NCBI GenBank assembly: GCA_002271215.1 | Contig: CP018628.1 | Location: 2,914,001 to 2,978,000 of the forward strand | Reading direction: 5' to 3' | From: Lelliottia jeotgali | Lineage (GTDB): Bacteria > Pseudomonadota > Gammaproteobacteria > Enterobacterales > Enterobacteriaceae | Length of the DNA: 64,000 bases | Shown here: piece by piece, positions 9,062 to 21,036 of the stretch | How positions within the stretch are numbered: the stretch's first letter is position 1 | Layout of the letters: each line of letters opens with the position of its first letter | Notes under the pieces: model-generated | What the model was told of the DNA's origin: nothing | What the model saw: the letters and a program-made list of their open reading frames with translations, nothing else | Databases searched by the model: none | Translations under genes and position numbers: made by a program

Positions 9062-12000
9062 TGCAGGTGTTGCCACCGAGCTCCACAGGTGGGCCGTCAC
9101 GCCTGTTCATTATGCGCCCTGTCGCCACCACGCTGTTGATGGTGGCTATCCTGCTGGCAGGGATTATCGGCTACCGCTTCCTGCCCGTTTCGGCGCTCCC
9201 CGAAGTGGATTATCCGACCATTCAGGTTGTCACCCTTTATCCAGGTGCCAGCCCGGACGTGGTGACGTCCGCGATCACCGCCCCACTGGAGCGCCAGTTT
9301 GGTCAGATGTCTGGCCTGAAACAGATGTCGTCGCAAAGCTCCGGCGGCGCGTCGGTAGTGACGCTACAATTCCAGCTCACTCTACCGCTCGACGTGGCCG
9401 AGCAGGAAGTGCAGGCCGCGATTAACGCCGCCACGAATCTGCTCCCGTCGGATCTACCGAATCCGCCGGTGTACAGCAAAGTGAACCCTGCCGATCCACC
9501 GATCATGACCCTCGCCGTCACCTCCTCCGCCATGCCGATGACGCAGGTGGAAGATATGGTCGAAACGCGCGTCGCGCAGAAAATTTCGCAAGTTTCCGGC
9601 GTAGGTCTGGTGACGCTCTCCGGCGGCCAGCGCCCTGCCGTGCGCGTGAAACTCAATGCCCAGGCGATTGCCGCGCTCGGATTAACCAGCGAAACCATCC
9701 GCACCTCCATCACCAACGCCAACGTCAACTCGGCGAAAGGCTCGCTGGATGGCCCAACGCGCGCGGTCACGCTCTCAGCGAATGACCAGATGCAGTCCGC
9801 CGATGAGTACCGCCAGCTGATTGTGGCCTACCAGAACGGCGCACCGATTCGCCTCGGCGACGTGGCGACGGTAGAACAGGGCGCGGAAAACAGCTGGCTC
9901 GGTGCGTGGGCCAACAAGCAGCAGGCGATTGTAATGAACGTCCAGCGCCAGCCGGGCGCGAACATTATCGACACCGCCGACAGCATCCGCAGCATGCTCC
10001 CGCAGCTTATCGAAAGCCTGCCAAAATCCGTGAGCGTGAAAGTGCTGTCGGATCGCACCACCAATATCCGCGCCTCGGTCAGCGATACTCAGTTCGAACT
10101 GATGCTGGCGATTGCGCTGGTGGTGATGATTATCTACGTCTTCCTGCGTAACGTGCCGGCGACCATCATCCCTGCCGTGGCGGTGCCTCTGTCCCTGGTC
10201 GGGACCTTCGCGGTGATGGTGTTCCTCGATTTTTCGATCAATAACCTGACGCTGATGGCCCTGACCATCGCCACCGGCTTTGTGGTCGATGACGCCATCG
10301 TGGTTATCGAGAACATTTCGCGCTATATCGAAAAAGGCGAGAAACCGCTGGCGGCAGCGCTAAAAGGCGCAGGCGAGATCGGCTTTACCATTATCTCCCT
10401 CACCTTCTCGCTGATTGCAGTGCTGATCCCGCTGCTGTTCATGGGCGATATCGTCGGCCGGTTGTTCCGCGAATTTGCCGTCACGCTGGCGGTGGCGATC
10501 CTCATCTCCGCCGTGGTGTCATTGACGCTGACGCCGATGATGTGCGCCCGCATGTTGAGCTATGAATCCCTGCGTAAGCAAAACCGTTTTTCTCGCGCCT
10601 CCGAGCGCTTGTTTGAACGCGTTATTGCCGCGTATGGACGCGTACTGACTAAAGTACTCAATCATCCGTGGGCGACATTGAGCGTCGCGCTGGGGACGCT
10701 GGCCTTAAGCGTGATGCTGTGGATTTTCATCCCGAAAGGCTTTTTCCCGATTCAGGATAACGGCATCATTCAGGGCACCCTTCAGGCGCCACAGTCGGTA
10801 TCGTTCGCCAACATGGCCCAGCGCCAGCAGCAGGTGTCCGAGATTATTATGAAAGATCCGGCAGTCGAGAGCCTGACCTCGTTTGTCGGCGTAGACGGTA
10901 CTAACCCGTCACTGAATAGCGCCCGTTTGCAGATCAACCTTAAGCCGCTGGACGACCGTGACGATCGCGTCAACACGGTGATCGAACGGCTGCAAAATTC
11001 TGTGGCGAACGTGCCTGGCGTCGAGCTTTATCTGCAACCGACCCAGGATTTGACCATCGATACCACCGTGAGCCGAACCCAGTACCAGTTTACGTTGCAG
11101 GCCAACAGTCTGGAGGCGCTCAGTACCTGGGTTCCGCAGTTGGTCAGCAAACTCCAGGAACTGCCGCAACTTTCAGACGTGAGCAGTGACTGGCAGGACA
11201 AAGGTCTGGCTGCGTATGTGAACGTCAATCGTGACACCGCCAGTCGCCTGGGCATTAGCATGGCTGATGTCGATAACGCCCTGTACAACGCTTTTGGTCA
11301 GCGGCTGATTTCCACCATTTACACCCAGGCCAACCAGTATCGCGTGGTGCTGGAGCACAATACTGAACAGACGCCGGGCCTTGCCGCGCTGGATTCCATT
11401 CGCCTGACCAGCAAAGACGGCGGAATTGTGCCGCTGAGCGCCATTGCCACCATCGAGCAGCGCTTTATGCCGCTGTCGATTAACCACCTCGACCAGTTCC
11501 CGTCCACCACCATTTCGTTTAACGTGCCGGACAATTACTCGCTCGGCGAGGCGGTAGAACAGATCCTCAACGCCGAGAAAACCCTCAACTTCCCGACCGA
11601 TATTCAAACCCAGTTCCAGGGCAGCACGCTGGCGTTCCAGGCCGCGCTCGGAAATACCATTTGGCTTATCGTCGCGGCGGTAGTGGCGATGTATATCGTG
11701 CTCGGCGTGCTGTACGAGAGCTTTATCCATCCGGTTACGATTCTGTCTACCCTGCCGACAGCGGGCGTGGGCGCGCTGCTGGCACTGATGCTCTCGGGCA
11801 GCGAGCTGGATGTGATTGCGATTATCGGCATCATTTTGCTGATCGGCATCGTCAAGAAAAACGCCATCATGATGATCGACTTTGCCCTTGCCGCCGAGCG
11901 CGAACAGGGGATGGCGCCGCGCGAGGCCATTTTTCAGGCCTGTTTGCTGCGTTTTCGCCCGATCCTGATGACAACAATGGCCGCTCTGCTGGGTGCGCTG

Positions 12001-12183
12001 CCGCTGATGCTGAGTACCGGCGTGGGCGCCGAGCTTCGCCGTCCGCTCGGGATTGGCATGGTCGGTGGTTTACTTGTCAGCCAGGTGCTGACGCTGTTTA
12101 CCACGCCGGTGATTTATCTGCTGTTTGATAATCTGGCGCTGAAGCTCAAAGCGCGTTTCCCGAAGCGTGAAGAGGAGGCGTAA
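9061..12183 (+). CDS. mdtB: RND multidrug efflux pump subunit MdtB
   Basis: The product is 1040 residues, a full RND transporter of the heteromeric MdtB2C type. It has 12 membrane segments with two large periplasmic loops. The TM4 segment [27 protein letters not shown] carries the DD pair used for proton relay. The second-half repeat [23 protein letters not shown] is the conserved TM10-TM11 turn. In E. coli the MdtABC-TolC pump exports novobiocin and bile salts such as deoxycholate. It is immediately followed by mdtC. Confidence 0.97.
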   Translation: MQVLPPSSTGGPSRLFIMRPVATTLLMVAILLAGIIGYRFLPVSALPEVDYPTIQVVTLYPGASPDVVTSAITAPLERQFGQMSGLKQMSSQSSGGASVVTLQFQLTLPLDVAEQEVQAAINAATNLLPSDLPNPPVYSKVNPADPPIMTLAVTSSAMPMTQVEDMVETRVAQKISQVSGVGLVTLSGGQRPAVRVKLNAQAIAALGLTSETIRTSITNANVNSAKGSLDGPTRAVTLSANDQMQSADEYRQLIVAYQNGAPIRLGDVATVEQGAENSWLGAWANKQQAIVMNVQRQPGANIIDTADSIRSMLPQLIESLPKSVSVKVLSDRTTNIRASVSDTQFELMLAIALVVMIIYVFLRNVPATIIPAVAVPLSLVGTFAVMVFLDFSINNLTLMALTIATGFVVDDAIVVIENISRYIEKGEKPLAAALKGAGEIGFTIISLTFSLIAVLIPLLFMGDIVGRLFREFAVTLAVAILISAVVSLTLTPMMCARMLSYESLRKQNRFSRASERLFERVIAAYGRVLTKVLNHPWATLSVALGTLALSVMLWIFIPKGFFPIQDNGIIQGTLQAPQSVSFANMAQRQQQVSEIIMKDPAVESLTSFVGVDGTNPSLNSARLQINLKPLDDRDDRVNTVIERLQNSVANVPGVELYLQPTQDLTIDTTVSRTQYQFTLQANSLEALSTWVPQLVSKLQELPQLSDVSSDWQDKGLAAYVNVNRDTASRLGISMADVDNALYNAFGQRLISTIYTQANQYRVVLEHNTEQTPGLAALDSIRLTSKDGGIVPLSAIATIEQRFMPLSINHLDQFPSTTISFNVPDNYSLGEAVEQILNAEKTLNFPTDIQTQFQGSTLAFQAALGNTIWLIVAAVVAMYIVLGVLYESFIHPVTILSTLPTAGVGALLALMLSGSELDVIAIIGIILLIGIVKKNAIMMIDFALAAEREQGMAPREAIFQACLLRFRPILMTTMAALLGALPLMLSTGVGAELRRPLGIGMVGGLLVSQVLTLFTTPVIYLLFDNLALKLKARFPKREEEA

Positions 12184-15100
12184 GTGAAGTTTTTCGCCCT
12201 CTTCATTTACCGCCCGGTGGCGACGATTCTGATTTCGCTCGCCATCACCCTGTGCGGCGTACTTGGCTTCCGGTTATTGCCGGTGGCCCCGCTGCCGCAG
12301 GTGGATTTCCCAGTGATCATGGTCAGCGCCTCGCTGCCCGGCGCCTCGCCGGAAACGATGGCCTCGTCGGTGGCGACGCCGCTGGAACGCTCGCTCGGGC
12401 GTATTGCAGGGGTCAGTGAAATGACCTCCAGCAGTTCACTCGGCAGCACGCGCATCATTCTTGAATTTAACTTTGACCGCGATATCAACGGCGCGGCCCG
12501 CGACGTGCAGGCCGCAATCAACGCCGCACAAAGCCTGCTGCCAAGTGGGATGCCAAGCCGGCCGACCTATCGGAAAGCCAACCCGTCCGACGCGCCAATT
12601 ATGATTTTAACGCTGACGTCGGATACCTATTCGCAGGGTGAATTGTACGACTTTGCCTCGACGCAGCTGGCGCAGACTATCGCCCAGATTGACGGCGTCG
12701 GTGACGTGGACGTGGGCGGCAGTTCCCTGCCCGCGGTGCGCGTCGGGTTAAATCCGCAAGCGCTGTTTAACCAGGGCGTGTCGCTGGACGATGTGCGCAC
12801 GGCTATCAGCAATGCCAACGTGCGCAGGCCGCAGGGGGCGATTGAAGACAGCAGCCATCGCTGGCAAATCCAGACTAACGACGAGCTCAAAACCGCCGCC
12901 GAATATCAGCCGCTGATCATTCACTACAACAACGGCGCGGCGGTGCGTTTGAGCGATGTCGCCAGCGTCACCGACTCGGTACAGGACGTGCGTAACGCCG
13001 GGATGACCAACGCCAAACCGGCTATTTTGCTGATGATCCGCAAACTGCCGGAAGCCAATATCATCCAGACGGTAAACAGCATCCGCGAGCGTCTACCGGA
13101 ATTGCAGGAGACGATCCCGGCAGCCATTGATTTGCAGATTGCCCAGGACCGCTCGCCCACCATTCGCGCCTCGCTGGAGGAAGTCGAGCAGACGCTGATT
13201 ATCTCCGTTGGGCTGGTTATCCTGGTGGTGTTCCTGTTCCTGCGCTCTGGTCGCGCAACGCTGATCCCCGCCGTGGCGGTGCCTGTTTCGCTGATTGGCA
13301 CCTTTGCCGCCATGTACCTGTGCGGGTTTAGCCTCAATAACTTGTCGCTGATGGCCCTGACCATCGCCACCGGATTTGTGGTCGATGACGCCATCGTGGT
13401 GCTCGAAAATATTTCGCGCCATCTCGAAGCGGGCATGAAGCCGCTGCAAGCCGCCCTTCAGGGCACGCGCGAAGTCGGTTTTACGGTGCTTTCCATGAGC
13501 CTGTCGCTGGTGGCGGTGTTCCTGCCGCTGCTGCTGATGGGCGGATTACCTGGCCGGTTACTGCGTGAGTTTGCCGTGACGCTGTCGGTGGCGATCGGCA
13601 TTTCGCTGGTGATTTCACTTACCCTGACGCCAATGATGTGCGGCTGGATGCTCAAGCGCAGCAAGCCCCACTCGCAGCCGCGTAAAAAAGGCTTTGGACG
13701 CCTGCTGATAGCGATGCAGGAGGGCTATGGCCGCTCGCTGAAATGGGTGCTGAATCATACGCGCATTGTCGGTCTGGTGCTGATCGGCACCATCGCGCTG
13801 AACGTCTGGATGTATATCAGCATTCCAAAAACCTTTTTCCCGGAGCAGGACACCGGCGTGCTGATGGGCGGGATTCAGGCGGACCAGAGCATTTCGTTCC
13901 AGGCGATGCGCGTAAAACTGCAGGATTTCATGAAGATTATTCGTGAAGACCCGGCGGTCGATAACGTCACAGGCTTTACCGGCGGATCGCGCGTCAACAG
14001 CGGGATGATGTTTATCACCCTGAAAGCGCGCGGCGTGCGCAACGAAACCGCGCAGCAGGTGATCGACCGCCTGCGCGTGAAACTCGCTAAAGAGCCAGGA
14101 GCAAATCTGTTTTTGATGGCCGTTCAGGATATCCGCGTCGGTGGTCGCCAGGCCAATGCCAGCTATCAGTACACGCTACTCTCGGACGATTTGGCCGCCC
14201 TGCGCGAGTGGGAGCCAAAAATCCGTAAAGCGCTGGCGGCACTGCCGGAACTGGCAGATGTGAACTCGGACCAGCAGGACAACGGCGCAGAGATGAACCT
14301 GACCTATGACCGCGAAACTATGGCGCGTCTGGGCATCAACGTTGAAGCAGCCAACAGCCTGCTCAATAACGCCTTTGGTCAGCGCCAAATCTCCACCATT
14401 TATCAGCCGATGAACCAGTACAAAGTGGTGATGGAAGTCGATCCGCGCTACACCCAGGACATCAGTGCGCTGGATAAAATGTACGTCATCAACAACGACG
14501 GCAAATCGATCCCCCTCTCCTACTTCGCCAGCTGGCAGCCTGCCAATGCACCGCTGTCGGTGAACCATCAGGGGCTGTCGGCAGCATCAACGGTGTCGTT
14601 TAACCTGCCGACCGGGTCGTCATTGTCTGAGGCCAGCGACGCGATCAACCGCGCTATGACTCAGCTCGGCGTGCCATCGACCGTGCGCGGCAGCTTTGCC
14701 GGTACCGCGCAGGTGTTCCAGGAGACGATGAACTCGCAGGTGATCCTGATTCTGGCGGCGATCGCGACCGTCTACATCGTGCTCGGCATTCTGTATGAGA
14801 GCTACGTCCATCCGCTGACCATCCTCTCCACTCTGCCGTCTGCGGGCGTCGGGGCGCTGCTGGCGCTGGAGTTGTTCGGAGCGCCCTTTAGCCTCATTGC
14901 GCTTATCGGGATCATGCTATTAATAGGCATAGTGAAGAAAAACGCGATCATGATGGTCGATTTTGCGCTCGACGCGCAGCGCAACGGCAACATGTCGCCG
15001 CAGGACGCCATCTTCCAGGCCTGCCTGCTGCGCTTTCGCCCGATAATGATGACGACGCTGGCGGCGCTGTTTGGCGCGCTGCCGCTGGTGATTTCCGGCG

Positions 15101-15261
15101 GTGATGGCTCGGAACTGCGCCAGCCGCTGGGGATCACTATCGTCGGCGGGCTGGTGATGAGCCAGCTATTAACGCTCTATACCACCCCGGTGGTCTACCT
15201 GTTCTTCGACCGCCTGCGGGTGAGTTTTTCACGTAAAAACAGAGAAACGGTAATCGAGTAA
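12184..15261 (+). CDS. mdtC: RND multidrug efflux pump subunit MdtC
   Basis: The product is 1025 residues and starts with GTG directly after the mdtB stop, with GAGGAGG just upstream as the ribosome-binding site. It is a paralogue of MdtB with the same architecture, including the TM4 segment [27 protein letters not shown]. In E. coli work the two subunits are not equivalent: MdtC carries the drug pathway and MdtB the main proton pathway. All key acidic residues are present. The stop codon TAA is followed directly by the mdtD ATG. Confidence 0.97.
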   Translation: MKFFALFIYRPVATILISLAITLCGVLGFRLLPVAPLPQVDFPVIMVSASLPGASPETMASSVATPLERSLGRIAGVSEMTSSSSLGSTRIILEFNFDRDINGAARDVQAAINAAQSLLPSGMPSRPTYRKANPSDAPIMILTLTSDTYSQGELYDFASTQLAQTIAQIDGVGDVDVGGSSLPAVRVGLNPQALFNQGVSLDDVRTAISNANVRRPQGAIEDSSHRWQIQTNDELKTAAEYQPLIIHYNNGAAVRLSDVASVTDSVQDVRNAGMTNAKPAILLMIRKLPEANIIQTVNSIRERLPELQETIPAAIDLQIAQDRSPTIRASLEEVEQTLIISVGLVILVVFLFLRSGRATLIPAVAVPVSLIGTFAAMYLCGFSLNNLSLMALTIATGFVVDDAIVVLENISRHLEAGMKPLQAALQGTREVGFTVLSMSLSLVAVFLPLLLMGGLPGRLLREFAVTLSVAIGISLVISLTLTPMMCGWMLKRSKPHSQPRKKGFGRLLIAMQEGYGRSLKWVLNHTRIVGLVLIGTIALNVWMYISIPKTFFPEQDTGVLMGGIQADQSISFQAMRVKLQDFMKIIREDPAVDNVTGFTGGSRVNSGMMFITLKARGVRNETAQQVIDRLRVKLAKEPGANLFLMAVQDIRVGGRQANASYQYTLLSDDLAALREWEPKIRKALAALPELADVNSDQQDNGAEMNLTYDRETMARLGINVEAANSLLNNAFGQRQISTIYQPMNQYKVVMEVDPRYTQDISALDKMYVINNDGKSIPLSYFASWQPANAPLSVNHQGLSAASTVSFNLPTGSSLSEASDAINRAMTQLGVPSTVRGSFAGTAQVFQETMNSQVILILAAIATVYIVLGILYESYVHPLTILSTLPSAGVGALLALELFGAPFSLIALIGIMLLIGIVKKNAIMMVDFALDAQRNGNMSPQDAIFQACLLRFRPIMMTTLAALFGALPLVISGGDGSELRQPLGITIVGGLVMSQLLTLYTTPVVYLFFDRLRVSFSRKNRETVIE

Positions 15262-16677
15262 ATGACTGATTTGCCCAACAATGTCCGCTGGCAATTGTGG
15301 ATTGTCGCCTTCGGCTTCTTTATGCAATCGCTGGACACGACCATCGTCAACACCGCCCTCCCCTCGATGGCAAAAAGTCTGGGCGAGAGTCCGCTGCACA
15401 TGCACATGGTGATTGTCTCCTACGTGTTAACGGTGGCGGTCATGCTGCCCGCCAGCGGCTGGATGGCGGACAAAATTGGGGTGCGGAATATCTTCTTCAC
15501 CGCCATCGTGCTGTTCACGCTCGGTTCGCTGTTTTGCGCGAAGGCCGACACCCTGAACGAGCTGGTGATGGCCCGCGTGTTACAGGGCGTCGGCGGAGCG
15601 ATGATGGTGCCTGTCGGCAGGCTAACGGTGATGAAAATTGTGCCGCGCGAGCAATATATGGCGGCGATGACCTTCGTGACGTTGCCTGGTCAGGTGGGGC
15701 CGCTGCTCGGGCCTGCGCTCGGCGGTATTCTGGTGGAATACGCCTCCTGGCACTGGATTTTCCTGATTAATCTCCCGGTCGGCATTATCGGCGCGATTGC
15801 TACGCTCTCGCTGATGCCGAACTACAAAATGCAGACCCGGCGCTTTGATATCTTCGGCTTTGTACTGCTGGCGGCTGGCATGGCGACGCTGACGCTGGCG
15901 CTCGACGGGCAAAAAGGGCTGGGGATTTCGCCGCTGACGCTGGGCTTACTTGTCGCCATCGGCATTATTTCGATTCTCTGGTATCTGTGGCACGCCCGCG
16001 ATAACGATCAGGCACTCTTTAGCCTGTCGCTGTTTCGCAATCACACCTTCCGCCTCGGGCTGTTCGGCAGCTTCGCCGGACGCCTCGGGAGCGGTATGTT
16101 GCCGTTTATGACGCCGGTGTTCCTGCAAATTGGGATGGGCTTTTCGCCGTTCCACGCCGGGTTAATGATGATCCCGATGGTGCTCGGCAGCATGGGGATG
16201 AAGCGCATTGTGGTCCAGGTGGTTAACCGCTTCGGCTATCGCCGGGTGCTGGTCACTGCCACCCTTGGGCTGGCGCTGATCAGCCTGCTGTTTATGGCCG
16301 TGGCGCTGATGGGCTGGTACTACGCCCTACCGCTGGTGCTGTTCTTCCAGGGCGTCATCAACTCCACACGCTTCTCGTCGATGAATACCCTGACGCTGAA
16401 GGATCTGCCCGACGAACTGGCGAGCAGCGGCAACAGTTTGCTGTCAATGATCATGCAACTCTCCATGAGCGTCGGCGTCATCGTTGCCGGCCTCCTGCTC
16501 GGCATGTACGGTCAGCATCATCTCAGTGTCGATACCACGGTTGCGCATCAGGTGTTCCTTTACACCTATCTCAGCATGGCGGTGATAATTGCCCTGCCCG
16601 CCGTTATTTTCGCACGTGTCCCGGATGATACCAGTAAGAACGTCGTCATCAGCCGACGCAAAAGGAGTGAGTCATGA
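15262..16677 (+). CDS. mdtD: MFS transporter MdtD (DHA2 type)
   Basis: The product is 471 residues with about 14 hydrophobic segments, as expected for drug:H+ antiporters of the DHA2 group. The motif [18 protein letters not shown] at the N-terminus is the family signature (motif D1). [14 protein letters not shown] is motif A, and [27 protein letters not shown] is motif C plus the following helix. It is not needed for drug export by MdtABC in E. coli. Its stop overlaps the baeS start by 4 bp (ATGA). Confidence 0.95.
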   Translation: MTDLPNNVRWQLWIVAFGFFMQSLDTTIVNTALPSMAKSLGESPLHMHMVIVSYVLTVAVMLPASGWMADKIGVRNIFFTAIVLFTLGSLFCAKADTLNELVMARVLQGVGGAMMVPVGRLTVMKIVPREQYMAAMTFVTLPGQVGPLLGPALGGILVEYASWHWIFLINLPVGIIGAIATLSLMPNYKMQTRRFDIFGFVLLAAGMATLTLALDGQKGLGISPLTLGLLVAIGIISILWYLWHARDNDQALFSLSLFRNHTFRLGLFGSFAGRLGSGMLPFMTPVFLQIGMGFSPFHAGLMMIPMVLGSMGMKRIVVQVVNRFGYRRVLVTATLGLALISLLFMAVALMGWYYALPLVLFFQGVINSTRFSSMNTLTLKDLPDELASSGNSLLSMIMQLSMSVGVIVAGLLLGMYGQHHLSVDTTVAHQVFLYTYLSMAVIIALPAVIFARVPDDTSKNVVISRRKRSES

Positions 16678-18077
16678 AATTCTGGCGTCCCGGCATTACG
16701 GGAAAGCTGTTTCTGGCAATTTTTGCCACCTGTATTGTGCTGCTCATCACCATGCACTGGGCGGTACGCGTCAGCTTTGAACGCGGATTTATCGACTACA
16801 TTAAACGCGGCAACGAACAGCGCCTTCAGCTGCTGAGCGACGCAATCAGCGAGCAGTACGCGCTGCACGGCAACTGGCGTTTCTTGCGCAATAACGATCG
16901 CTTTGTGTTTCAGATTTTGCGCTCGCTGGAGCATGATAACGACGACGATCGTCCAGGCCCTGGTATGCCCCCGCACGGCTGGCGCACCCAATTCTGGGTT
17001 ATCGATCAGGACAAATATGTGCTGGTCGGCCCGCGTGCGCCCGTTCCGCCCGATGGCACCAAACGGGCGATTTTGTTTAATGGCACTCCCGTCGGCTGGG
17101 TGATCGCTTCGCCGGTCGAGCGGCTGACGCGCAACACCGATATCAACTTTGACCGTCAGCAGCGCCAGACCAGCTGGCTGATTGTCGCCCTCTCAACCCT
17201 GCTCGCCGCACTGGCGACATTCCCGCTGGCGCGCGGCCTGCTGGCTCCCGTCAAGCGACTGGTAGAAGGCACGCACAAACTGGCGGCAGGCGATTTTTCT
17301 ACCCGCGTGGATACCCGCAGCCAGGATGAACTGGGCAAACTGGCGCAGGATTTTAACCAGCTCGCCAGCACGCTTGAGAAAAATCAGCAGATGCGCCGCG
17401 ATTTTATGGCCGATATTTCCCATGAATTACGCACGCCGCTGGCTGTTTTACGCGGTGAGCTGGAGGCGATTCAGGACGGTGTGCGCCAGTTTACGCCGGA
17501 GTCCGTCACCTCGTTGCAGGCGGAAGTGGGGACGTTGACCAAGCTGGTGGACGATCTGCATCAGCTTTCGATGTCTGACGAAGGGGCGCTGGCCTATCAA
17601 AAAGCGCCCGTTGATGTGATTAATATTCTGGAAGTGACCGCCGGTGCATTCCGTGAACGCTTTGCCAGTCGCGATTTAAAAATCGAGCTGTCGCTGCCGG
17701 ACAGCGCCGTGGTCTTCGGCGATCCGGACCGCCTGATGCAGTTGTTCAATAATCTGCTGGAAAACAGCCTGCGCTATACCGACGGCGGCGGCGCACTGCG
17801 CATTTCGGGCCGACTGGAAGACGGACGTTTCGCCCTGACCTTTGCCGATACGGCTCCTGGTGTGACCGATGCCCAACGGGAAAAACTGTTCGAGCGTTTT
17901 TACCGCACTGAAGGCTCGCGTAACCGCGCCAGCGGCGGCTCCGGCTTAGGGCTGGCAATTTGCGTTAACATCGTCGAGGCGCATGGCGGCACGATCCGCG
18001 CCGCCCATTCGCCTTTTGGCGGGGTTAGCATTACAGTAGACCTACCGCTGGAACGCGATTTATCGAGAGAAGTATGA
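16674..18077 (+). CDS. baeS: Envelope-stress sensor histidine kinase BaeS
   Basis: The product is 467 residues. Two membrane helices (about 11-32 and 168-188) enclose a periplasmic sensor domain. A HAMP domain follows ([13 protein letters not shown] to [10 protein letters not shown]). The phosphoacceptor is His250 in [16 protein letters not shown]. The N box [14 protein letters not shown] and G boxes [12 protein letters not shown] complete the ATPase. With BaeR it responds to envelope damage, indole, flavonoids and some metals in E. coli. It overlaps both mdtD and baeR by 4 bp. Confidence 0.97.
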   Translation: MKFWRPGITGKLFLAIFATCIVLLITMHWAVRVSFERGFIDYIKRGNEQRLQLLSDAISEQYALHGNWRFLRNNDRFVFQILRSLEHDNDDDRPGPGMPPHGWRTQFWVIDQDKYVLVGPRAPVPPDGTKRAILFNGTPVGWVIASPVERLTRNTDINFDRQQRQTSWLIVALSTLLAALATFPLARGLLAPVKRLVEGTHKLAAGDFSTRVDTRSQDELGKLAQDFNQLASTLEKNQQMRRDFMADISHELRTPLAVLRGELEAIQDGVRQFTPESVTSLQAEVGTLTKLVDDLHQLSMSDEGALAYQKAPVDVINILEVTAGAFRERFASRDLKIELSLPDSAVVFGDPDRLMQLFNNLLENSLRYTDGGGALRISGRLEDGRFALTFADTAPGVTDAQREKLFERFYRTEGSRNRASGGSGLGLAICVNIVEAHGGTIRAAHSPFGGVSITVDLPLERDLSREV

Positions 18078-18796
18078 CTGAGTTACCCATTGACGAAAAT
18101 ACGCCACGCATCCTGATCGTGGAGGACGAGCCTAAGCTTGGGCAGTTACTGATCGACTATTTGCGCGCCGCAAGTTATGCCCCAACGCTCATCAACCACG
18201 GCGATCAGGTGCTGCCGTATGTGCGCCAGACGCCGCCGAATCTGATCCTGCTGGATTTGATGCTGCCCGGCACCGATGGTCTGACCCTGTGCCGCGAAAT
18301 CCGCCGTTTTTCCGACGTGCCGATTGTGATGGTGACAGCCAAAATCGAGGAGATCGACCGCCTGCTTGGGCTGGAAATTGGTGCCGATGATTACATCTGC
18401 AAACCTTACAGCCCGCGTGAAGTGGTTGCCCGCGTGAAGACCATTCTGCGCCGCTGCCGTCCGCAGCGTGACTTACAGGTCCTTGACGCCGAAAGCCCGC
18501 TGATTGTCGATGAAAGCCGTTTCCAGGCTAGCTGGCGCAGCAAACTGCTGGACCTGACGCCCGCAGAGTTTCGCCTGCTGAAGACGCTGTCCAGCGAACC
18601 GGGAAAAGTGTTCTCCCGCGAACAGCTGCTAAATCATCTTTACGACGATTATCGCGTAGTCACGGACCGCACCATAGATAGCCATATCAAGAATCTGCGC
18701 CGTAAACTGGAAGCGCTCGATGAAGACCAGTCGTTTATTCGCGCAGTGTATGGCGTGGGTTATCGCTGGGAGGCGGACGCCTGCCGGATTGCGTAA
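18074..18796 (+). CDS. baeR: Response regulator BaeR (OmpR type)
   Basis: The product is 240 residues. The receiver domain has the acidic pair VEDEP (about 17-19), the phosphoacceptor Asp61 in [10 protein letters not shown] and Lys in [12 protein letters not shown] winged-helix DNA-binding domain occupies about residues 140-230 ([27 protein letters not shown]). It activates mdtABCD, and in E. coli also acrD and spy. It is the last gene of the operon; a terminator follows at 18821. Confidence 0.97.
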   Translation: MTELPIDENTPRILIVEDEPKLGQLLIDYLRAASYAPTLINHGDQVLPYVRQTPPNLILLDLMLPGTDGLTLCREIRRFSDVPIVMVTAKIEEIDRLLGLEIGADDYICKPYSPREVVARVKTILRRCRPQRDLQVLDAESPLIVDESRFQASWRSKLLDLTPAEFRLLKTLSSEPGKVFSREQLLNHLYDDYRVVTDRTIDSHIKNLRRKLEALDEDQSFIRAVYGVGYRWEADACRIA

Positions 18797-18820
18797 TCCC
18801 TTTACGCCACGTCAAATCTC

Positions 18821-18843
18821 ACCCGCCCGCAGGCGGGTTTTTC
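18821..18843 (+). terminator. Terminator of the mdtABCD-baeSR operon
   Basis: GC-rich hairpin ACCCGCC / GGCGGGT with a short loop, followed by a T run. It lies 25 bp after the baeR stop. Confidence 0.85.
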
Positions 18844-18939
18844 ATCACTAGAAAGTCTCGCATTATCATCCATACTCTCTTTGTCGGTGCGTTTAGCTGT
18901 CGCCTGTTTTGATAACTCATTTTCAATCAAGGAGTTCTT

Positions 18940-19272
18940 ATGGCCGGTTGGTTCGAACTAAGCAAAAGCAGTGATGGGCAGTTCAGGTTTGTTCTGAAAG
19001 CGGGGAACGGAGAGATTATCCTCACCAGTGAGCTGTACACCACAAAGGGGGCGGCAGAAAACGGCATTGCCTCTGTGCGCACGAATAGCCCGCTCGACGA
19101 GCGCTACGAGAAAAAGACGGCGGCGAACGGTAAATTCCACTTCAATCTGAAGGCGGCAAACCATCAGGTGATTGGCTCAAGCCAGCTGTATGCGTCCGAG
19201 CAATCACGGGAAACCGGCATCGCCTCGGTAAAAAATAATGGCGCGAGCCAGACGGTAAAAGATCTTACCTGA
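18940..19272 (+). CDS. yegP: DUF1508 (UPF0339) protein YegP
   Basis: The product is 110 residues made of two copies of the about 50-residue DUF1508 unit: GWFELSKSSDGQFRFVLKAGNGEIILTSE... and KKTAANGKFHFNLKAANHQVIGSSQLY.... The fold is a small beta-alpha unit; no enzymatic role is known. AAGGAG precedes the ATG at a good distance. It stands alone between the baeR terminator and the trhP promoter. Confidence 0.92.
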   Translation: MAGWFELSKSSDGQFRFVLKAGNGEIILTSELYTTKGAAENGIASVRTNSPLDERYEKKTAANGKFHFNLKAANHQVIGSSQLYASEQSRETGIASVKNNGASQTVKDLT

Positions 19273-19313
19273 CCCGCATACCCTCGCCGGCTGGTGCCAC
19301 CGCTACCCGGCGC

Positions 19314-19342
19314 TTTACCTCCCTCCCCCACAGCGCTACAAT
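19314..19342 (+). promoter_or_regulatory. Sigma-70 promoter of trhP
   Basis: TTTACC (-35) and TACAAT (-10) are separated by exactly 17 bp and lie 84 bp before the trhP start. The spacing and the near-consensus -10 make this a good candidate. Confidence 0.6.
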
Positions 19343-19425
19343 GCCCGCCCTTAAAGTACGGGATCTCCCCTTACCGCTGCACCTGGTGCGAGCGGATCTG
19401 ACCTGTCATCAGAACGAGAACAAAC

Positions 19426-20787
19426 ATGTTTAAACCAGAACTCCTTTCCCCGGCGGGAACGCTGCAAAATATGCGTTACGCTTTCGCCTATGGTGCCGAT
19501 GCGGTGTATGCGGGCCAGCCGCGTTACTCTCTTCGTGTGCGTAACAACGAATTTAACCACGAGAATTTGCAGCTCGGCATCAACGAAGCGCATGCCCTGG
19601 GGAAAAAATTCTATGTGGTCGTGAACATCGCGCCGCACAACGCCAAGCTGAAAACGTTTATTCGCGATCTCAAGCCGGTAGTGGAAATGGGTCCTGATGC
19701 ATTGATCATGTCTGACCCAGGTTTAATCATGCTGGTGCGCGAGAACTTCCCGGAAATGGACATTCACCTTTCTGTGCAGGCGAACGCCGTCAACTGGGCA
19801 ACAGTTAAATTCTGGAAACAGATGGGGCTGACCCGCGTGATCCTGTCACGCGAACTGTCGCTCGAAGAGATCGAAGAAATCCGTACCCAGGTGCCGGAAA
19901 TGGAGCTCGAAATCTTCGTTCATGGCGCCCTGTGCATGGCCTACTCTGGCCGCTGCCTGCTCTCTGGCTACATCAACAAGCGCGACCCGAACCAGGGAAC
20001 CTGCACTAACGCCTGCCGCTGGGAATATAACGTCCAGGAAGGCAAAGAAGATGATGTCGGCAATATCGTTCACAAACACGAGCCTATCCCGGTGAAAACT
20101 GTGGAACCAACATTAGGTGTAGGCGCGCCAACCGATAGCGTGTTTATGATTGAAGAAGCCAAGCGTCCGGGCGAATACATGACCGCCTTCGAAGACGAAC
20201 ACGGCACCTACATCATGAACTCCAAAGACCTGCGCGCGATTGCGCACGTCGAGCGTCTGACGCAGATGGGCGTGCACTCCCTGAAGATCGAAGGTCGCAC
20301 CAAGTCTTACTACTACTGCGCCCGTACCGCACAGGTCTATCGCAAAGCGATTGACGACGCGGCGGCGGGTAAACCGTTCGATACCACCCTGCTGGAAACC
20401 CTCGAAGGTCTGGCGCATCGCGGCTACACCGAAGGCTTCCTGCGCCGTCATACCCATGACGATTACCAGAACTACGAACACGGCTACTCGATTTCCGAGC
20501 GCCAGCAGTTTGTCGGCGACTTCACTGGCGCGCGTAAAGGCCCGCTGGCGGCAGTCGCGGTGAAAAACAAATTCACCAAAGGCGACAGCCTGGAGCTTAT
20601 GACCCCACAAGGTAATATCAACTTCACGCTGGAGCATCTGGAAAACGGTAAAGGCGAAGCCATCACCGTGGCGCCTGGCGACGGGCACACCGTATGGCTG
20701 CCAGTGCCGGAAGAAGTGGAGCTGGAATACGCCCTGTTGATGCGCAATTTTGATGGCGAAAGCACCCGCAATCCGCACAACAAATAG
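19426..20787 (+). CDS. trhP: tRNA 5-hydroxyuridine synthesis protein TrhP (U32 peptidase family)
   Basis: The product is 453 residues, the same as E. coli YegQ, now called TrhP. It is needed for the prephenate-dependent route to 5-hydroxyuridine at tRNA position 34, the first step toward cmo5U. The N-terminus PELLSPAGTLQNMRYAFAYGADAVYAG and the block EIFVHGALCMAYSGRCLLSGYINKRDPNQGTCTNACRWEY contain the conserved Cys residues of the U32 family, which probably hold an Fe-S cluster. The neighbour downstream is the sRNA gene cyaR, as in E. coli. Confidence 0.95.
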   Translation: MFKPELLSPAGTLQNMRYAFAYGADAVYAGQPRYSLRVRNNEFNHENLQLGINEAHALGKKFYVVVNIAPHNAKLKTFIRDLKPVVEMGPDALIMSDPGLIMLVRENFPEMDIHLSVQANAVNWATVKFWKQMGLTRVILSRELSLEEIEEIRTQVPEMELEIFVHGALCMAYSGRCLLSGYINKRDPNQGTCTNACRWEYNVQEGKEDDVGNIVHKHEPIPVKTVEPTLGVGAPTDSVFMIEEAKRPGEYMTAFEDEHGTYIMNSKDLRAIAHVERLTQMGVHSLKIEGRTKSYYYCARTAQVYRKAIDDAAAGKPFDTTLLETLEGLAHRGYTEGFLRRHTHDDYQNYEHGYSISERQQFVGDFTGARKGPLAAVAVKNKFTKGDSLELMTPQGNINFTLEHLENGKGEAITVAPGDGHTVWLPVPEEVELEYALLMRNFDGESTRNPHNK

Positions 20788-20822
20788 TTAAGTTAGGGTA
20801 TTTTTTCAGCATGGGATAATTC

Positions 20823-20865
20823 TTAGAAACGGATCACATACCGCTTCGTTCAATAAGGGTATTAT
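20823..20865 (+). promoter_or_regulatory. cyaR promoter with CRP site
   Basis: TTAGA-N6-TCACA at 20823-20838 fits the CRP consensus TGTGA-N6-TCACA in its right half perfectly. Its centre is about 42 bp before the expected +1, the class II position. TATTAT at 20860-20865 is the -10, seven bases before the RNA start. This matches the known CRP-cAMP activation of cyaR in E. coli. Confidence 0.75.
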
Positions 20866-20872
20866 CCCCTCC

Positions 20873-20958
20873 GCTGAAAAACATAACCCATAAATGCTAG
20901 CTGTACCAGGAACCACCTCCTTAGCCTGCGTAATCTCCCTTACGCAGGCTTATTTTTT
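20873..20958 (+). ncRNA. cyaR: Hfq-dependent small RNA CyaR (RyeE)
   Basis: About 86 nt starting GCTGAAAAACATAACCCAT. The single-stranded seed ACCACCTCCTT, which pairs with Shine-Dalgarno regions, is intact. It ends with the terminator hairpin AGCCTGCGTAA / TTACGCAGGCT and a T run, which is also the Hfq-binding tail. In E. coli CyaR represses ompX, luxS, nadE and yqaE. The copy here is nearly identical to the E. coli one and sits in the same place after trhP. The terminator stem has compensatory-looking differences from E. coli. Confidence 0.93.
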
Positions 20959-21036
20959 GCCTTTCATCCTGTTCTTACGCGCTTTTTCCCTCCCTGAGAT
21001 ACACTCTTGATAGAGCTAAATAGGGAGCAACCTTGG

